In this document: in pieces, positions 5,636-8,337 of the stretch
Numbering within the stretch: position 1 is the first letter of the stretch
How the letters are laid out: every line of letters starts with the position of its first letter
Source of the DNA: an uncultured Pseudogracilibacillus sp.
GTDB taxonomy: Bacteria; Bacillota; Bacilli; Bacillales; Amphibacillaceae
DNA: 8,337 nt
Assembly: GCA_937974845.1 (NCBI GenBank)
Contig: CALJVC010000002.1
Location: 1 to 8,337 of the forward strand
Reading direction: 5' to 3'
Notes under the pieces: model-generated
What the model was told of the DNA's origin: nothing
Database searches by the model: none
The model's input: only the letters and a program-made list of their open reading frames with translations
Position numbers and translations under genes: made by a program

Positions 5636-5672
5636 AAGATTCGTAGCTTAAATGCGCGGAAGCGAACATCCT

Positions 5673-5677
5673 AGGAG
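5673..5677 (+). promoter_or_regulatory. Ribosome binding site that sets a GTG start for the aminotransferase
   Basis: AGGAG ends eight bases before GTG 5686. The in-frame GTG at 5677 overlaps the AGGAG itself and so is unlikely to be the start. Confidence 0.75.
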
Positions 5678-5685
5678 TGAAGAAC

Positions 5686-6855
5686 GTGAAAATAGAACAG
5701 TCAAGCTTAATGGACAAGTTTTCGCCTTCGATTTTCGGGGAATTAAAGGTAGCGACTATCCAAAAACAAGCTAGTGGTGAGCGAGTAATTGATTTAAGTT
5801 TAGGAAGTCCTGACCTACCGCCAGATGAAAGAATCCGGGCGAAACTCGCTGAAGAAAGTGAAAAAGCGAACATGTATTATTATACCTTAACGGGCATGGA
5901 ACGTTTTAACGAAGCCGTTAGCAATTATTATCAACGGCGCTTTTCCGTAGAGCTTCTAGCAGATAAGGAAGTTCTCCAAACGATGGGTTCACAGGAAGGT
6001 CTTGTGCACCTCCCCTTAGCTTTTTGTAACGAAGGGGATATTGTGCTTACGACGGATCCGGCTTATGTAGCCTACGATACAGGTATCCTCTTAGCCAAGG
6101 CCGAGCCTTACTATATGCCTTTAGTGAAGGAGAATAACTTTTTGCCTGACTTCGATGCGATTCCTGAAGAAGTTTTAAAACGAGCGAAGCTAATGATTTT
6201 AAATCTCCCAGGAAATCCCGTGCCGGCAAATCCGACGTTAGAGTTTTTTGAAAAGGTAGTAGAACTAGCGAAAAAGTATCAAATTTTAGTTTTACACGAT
6301 GCTGCCTATGCCGAGTATTATTTTTCTGGTGAAGGACCGGTAAGCTTCTTACAGGCTGAAGGAGCGAAAGAAGTTGGAATAGAAATAAACTCCTTGTCGA
6401 AGAGCTTTAGTTTAGCTGGGGCTCGAATCGCCTATATTGTAGGTAATGAGGAAGCAATTTCGATTATGAAAACCTTGAAGTCCAATTTAGACTATGGAAC
6501 CTTCGCACCGATTCAAGAAGCGGCTATTACGGCCTTAGAAAATGCGGAGGAGATTACGGACCGCCTTCGGGAAGTTTTTTCTGAAAGGCATCGGGTGATG
6601 ACAGAAGGGCTTCAAAAGCTTGGTTGGGAAGTTACCCCTAGTGAAAGTGGAATGTTTGTTTGGGCTAAGTATCCTTATGCAATGGATGACAAAGACTTTG
6701 CCTTAGAAGCGATTCGCTCGGTAGGTGTCGCTATGGTTCCGGGAAGTGCATTCGGCGAACGGGGAAAGGGTTATGTTCGAATTGCCCTCGTTCAATCCCG
6801 AGAGGACTTAGCGGAAGCCCTTGAACGGTTAAGTAAATTAAGTATAGACAAATAG
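5686..6855 (+). CDS. PLP-dependent class I/II aminotransferase
   Basis: The product is a 389-residue cytoplasmic fold-type I aminotransferase of the aspartate aminotransferase superfamily. Numbered from the GTG at 5686, visible active-site features are: the N-terminal LSLGSPDLPP (about 37-46); YYYTLTGMERFNEAV with the Gly-rich turn; GSQEG (about 101-105) near the cofactor phosphate; the conserved Asn in PGNPVPA (Asn177); HDAAY (Asp205 for the pyridine nitrogen and Tyr208); SLSKSF with the Schiff-base lysine, Lys239; Arg247 in AGARIAY; and the substrate carboxylate Arg in YVRIALV (about 365). The usual PNNP reads PGNP here, which keeps the functional second Asn. The sequence resembles the broad group annotated as LL-diaminopimelate or aspartate/alanine-type aminotransferases, but the amino donor and keto acid cannot be fixed. 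It has its own extended -10 promoter and a terminator that overlaps the stop codon, so it is probably monocistronic. Confidence 0.92.
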   Translation: MKIEQSSLMDKFSPSIFGELKVATIQKQASGERVIDLSLGSPDLPPDERIRAKLAEESEKANMYYYTLTGMERFNEAVSNYYQRRFSVELLADKEVLQTMGSQEGLVHLPLAFCNEGDIVLTTDPAYVAYDTGILLAKAEPYYMPLVKENNFLPDFDAIPEEVLKRAKLMILNLPGNPVPANPTLEFFEKVVELAKKYQILVLHDAAYAEYYFSGEGPVSFLQAEGAKEVGIEINSLSKSFSLAGARIAYIVGNEEAISIMKTLKSNLDYGTFAPIQEAAITALENAEEITDRLREVFSERHRVMTEGLQKLGWEVTPSESGMFVWAKYPYAMDDKDFALEAIRSVGVAMVPGSAFGERGKGYVRIALVQSREDLAEALERLSKLSIDK

Positions 6856-6883
6856 ACGCTTAGATAAGCGTCCTTTTTCTTTC
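6855..6883 (+). terminator. Rho-independent terminator of the aminotransferase gene
   Basis: GACGCTT (6855-6861) pairs perfectly with AAGCGTC (6866-6872) around AGAT, followed by CTTTTTCTTTC. The first stem base is the last base of the TAG stop codon. Confidence 0.88.
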
Positions 6884-6941
6884 TAGTGTGGAGAAAATAA
6901 GCGTTACAATGATGATTATGCTGAGAGAAGGTGAGTAGGCT

Positions 6942-8318
6942 ATGACATTAAAATATGGTGAAAATAGCTTTGAAGTGACAATAAAAAAATTAAATGAACG
7001 CGGTGTCGGTATGGCTTCTATCCGGCGGGAAAATAAAAGGGGCCGCATCAAGAAGGAGAAGATTACGGTACCGTACACTTTACCCGGTGAAGAAGTAAAA
7101 GCGACCTTGCTTCCACCTTATAGGAAAAAAGTTGCTCGGGTAGATGAAATCCTTACGGAGCACCCGGAACGAATCGACCCCGCCTGCCCTCACTTTGGTA
7201 GTTGTGGTGGTTGTACCTGGCAACATTGGCCCTATGAAGCCCAATTAAGGCAGAAAACTTCCATGGTCAAATCCTATCTTGCCGACCAAGGCTTTGATCC
7301 AGATTTAGTGAAGGACACGATTCCAGCCGAAAGTGAATGGGAGTACCGCAATAAGATGGAGTTTACCTTTGCTCCTGACGGTTCCCTCGGCCTCCATGAA
7401 CTTTTTAATTACCGGAATATTATTCCCTTAGAAACTTGCTTAATCGCCAGCCATCCAATGGTTGAAATCGCCCATGAAATTGCTACTTGGGTTAAAGCCC
7501 ACGGCCTATCGGGCTATAATAAGGAAAACCATGAAGGACTCATGCGCCACGTCCTCCTTCGTCACTCCCGGGCTACGGACGAGATGTTACTAGCTATTTT
7601 TGCGACTGAAAAGGCCCCGGAGGAAGTCCAGGAGCTAGTAGAAAGAATCGGCAATCGTTTTCCTAATGTGAAAAGCTTTACCTGGATCAAAAACCGGAGC
7701 CTTTCGGACAGTATCCAGGCGGAAGAAGAGGAGCTCTTATTAGGAAGAGAATATATTTTTGATGTCTTGGCTGGTTTCCGTTATCGCCTATGGTGGGACA
7801 CCTTCTTCCAGACGAATCCTGTACAGGCGGAGAAACTCGTCGAGCTGGCGATTACGATGGCAAAGCCTCAACCGGATGAGAAGATGATCGATTTATTTTG
7901 CGGGGTAGGTACCTTCTCCCTTCCCTTTGCTAAGCATGTGAAGGAATTGGCGGGAATTGAAATTGTCGATACCTCGATTCAGTCTGCCCGTCGGAATGCA
8001 GAGGATAATGGAATCGATAATACATTATTCTTTACGAGCGATGCTCGCCGAGGATTGGCGAAAGTAGTAGAAAATTTCGGAACACCGAATTTATTCCTAC
8101 TGGACCCTCCACGTTCGGGGGCTGGTGGAAAAGTGATGCGGCGGATTGGTCGGGCCGAACCTGACCGGGTCGTCTATGTCTCTTGTAATCCTAAATCTTT
8201 TGCTGAGGATATTGCGGAATTAGTTCCCTTCGGCTATCGCCTTGAGGAAGTCCAACCCGTTGACCTTTTTCCACAAACCTATCACGTGGAGTTGGTAGCA
8301 TTGATGTCTAGGGAATAG
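6942..8318 (+). CDS. rlmD: 23S rRNA (uracil-C5) methyltransferase, RlmD/RlmCD/TrmA family
   Basis: This 458-residue SAM-dependent RNA methyltransferase makes 5-methyluridine, most likely in 23S rRNA (U1939, possibly also U747 as in RlmCD of Gram-positives). The domains run in order. An N-terminal TRAM-like RNA-binding region covers about residues 5-70. A [4Fe-4S] cluster binding set is Cys82, Cys88 and Cys91 in CPHFGSCGGC plus Cys166 in LETCLIAS. A central RNA-recognition part follows. The SAM-binding fold has FFQTNPVQAE (288-297), motif I DLFCGVGTF (317-325) and DPPRSG (388-393). The catalytic nucleophile is Cys415 in VSCNP, and the general base is Glu450 in YHVELVALM. All key residues are present and the length is normal, so the enzyme should be active. 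ATG 6942 follows AAGGTGAG (6928-6935) at six bases. TACAAT at 6905-6910 is a possible -10 box, but no good -35 is visible. Which uridine is modified, and the symbol, are inferred from the family. Confidence 0.92.
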   Translation: MTLKYGENSFEVTIKKLNERGVGMASIRRENKRGRIKKEKITVPYTLPGEEVKATLLPPYRKKVARVDEILTEHPERIDPACPHFGSCGGCTWQHWPYEAQLRQKTSMVKSYLADQGFDPDLVKDTIPAESEWEYRNKMEFTFAPDGSLGLHELFNYRNIIPLETCLIASHPMVEIAHEIATWVKAHGLSGYNKENHEGLMRHVLLRHSRATDEMLLAIFATEKAPEEVQELVERIGNRFPNVKSFTWIKNRSLSDSIQAEEEELLLGREYIFDVLAGFRYRLWWDTFFQTNPVQAEKLVELAITMAKPQPDEKMIDLFCGVGTFSLPFAKHVKELAGIEIVDTSIQSARRNAEDNGIDNTLFFTSDARRGLAKVVENFGTPNLFLLDPPRSGAGGKVMRRIGRAEPDRVVYVSCNPKSFAEDIAELVPFGYRLEEVQPVDLFPQTYHVELVALMSRE

Positions 8319-8337
8319 ATATATTAGCGATTGAAGT

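Noticed and set aside
5607..5873. - strand open frame opposite the aminotransferase start; similarly 1808-2029, 2915-3175, 6047-6229 and 6860-7078
   Set aside because: These are opposite-strand shadows of well-supported genes with no ribosome site or family features.

Overview
The window looks like the chromosome of a low-GC Gram-positive bacterium, most likely Bacillales/Bacillaceae. The evidence is the AT-rich intergenic DNA, strong AGGAG/AAGGTGG-type ribosome binding sites, use of TTG and GTG starts, sigma-A-like promoters with 17-bp spacers, short GC hairpin plus T-run terminators, and the gene families present. The genus cannot be fixed from this sequence alone.

Left part (1-1200): the 3' portion of an M3-family oligoendopeptidase gene (+ strand, cut by the window edge) is followed by about 450 bp without a gene. 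This gap holds the most unusual object in the window: 16 copies of a self-complementary decamer, consensus CTGTATACAG, between 779 and 1115. They are laid out with alternating 19- and 22-bp start-to-start spacing (a 41-bp double unit). The two spacings that flank the middle are lengthened by exactly 10 bp, and the middle pair forms a perfect 32-bp inverted repeat. The gap ends in a hairpin terminator shared with the converging transporter gene.

Middle (1201-4598, - strand): a 12-helix DHA1 (Bmr/NorA-like) drug exporter gene with its own promoter and a TTG start; a Maf-family nucleotide pyrophosphatase; and a 14-helix DHA2 (EmrB/LmrB-like) exporter. The DHA2 exporter and maf are 17 bp apart and probably co-transcribed.

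Right part (4600-8337, + strand): a TetR/AcrR-type regulator with an unusually long C-terminal part is divergent from the DHA2 exporter and very probably controls it. The 148-bp divergent region contains opposed promoters and a palindrome whose core is repeated 63 bp away over the tetR -10 box. Next come a class I/II PLP aminotransferase with its own extended -10 promoter and terminator, then a complete RlmD/TrmA-type 23S rRNA uracil-C5 methyltransferase.

Apart from the decamer array, the genes are of ordinary families: peptide turnover, two drug exporters with a local regulator, nucleotide house-cleaning, amino-acid metabolism and rRNA modification. The array matches no element I can name; whether it acts as DNA (a multi-site operator or nucleoprotein site) or as RNA (tandem hairpins in a 3' UTR) cannot be decided from the sequence.
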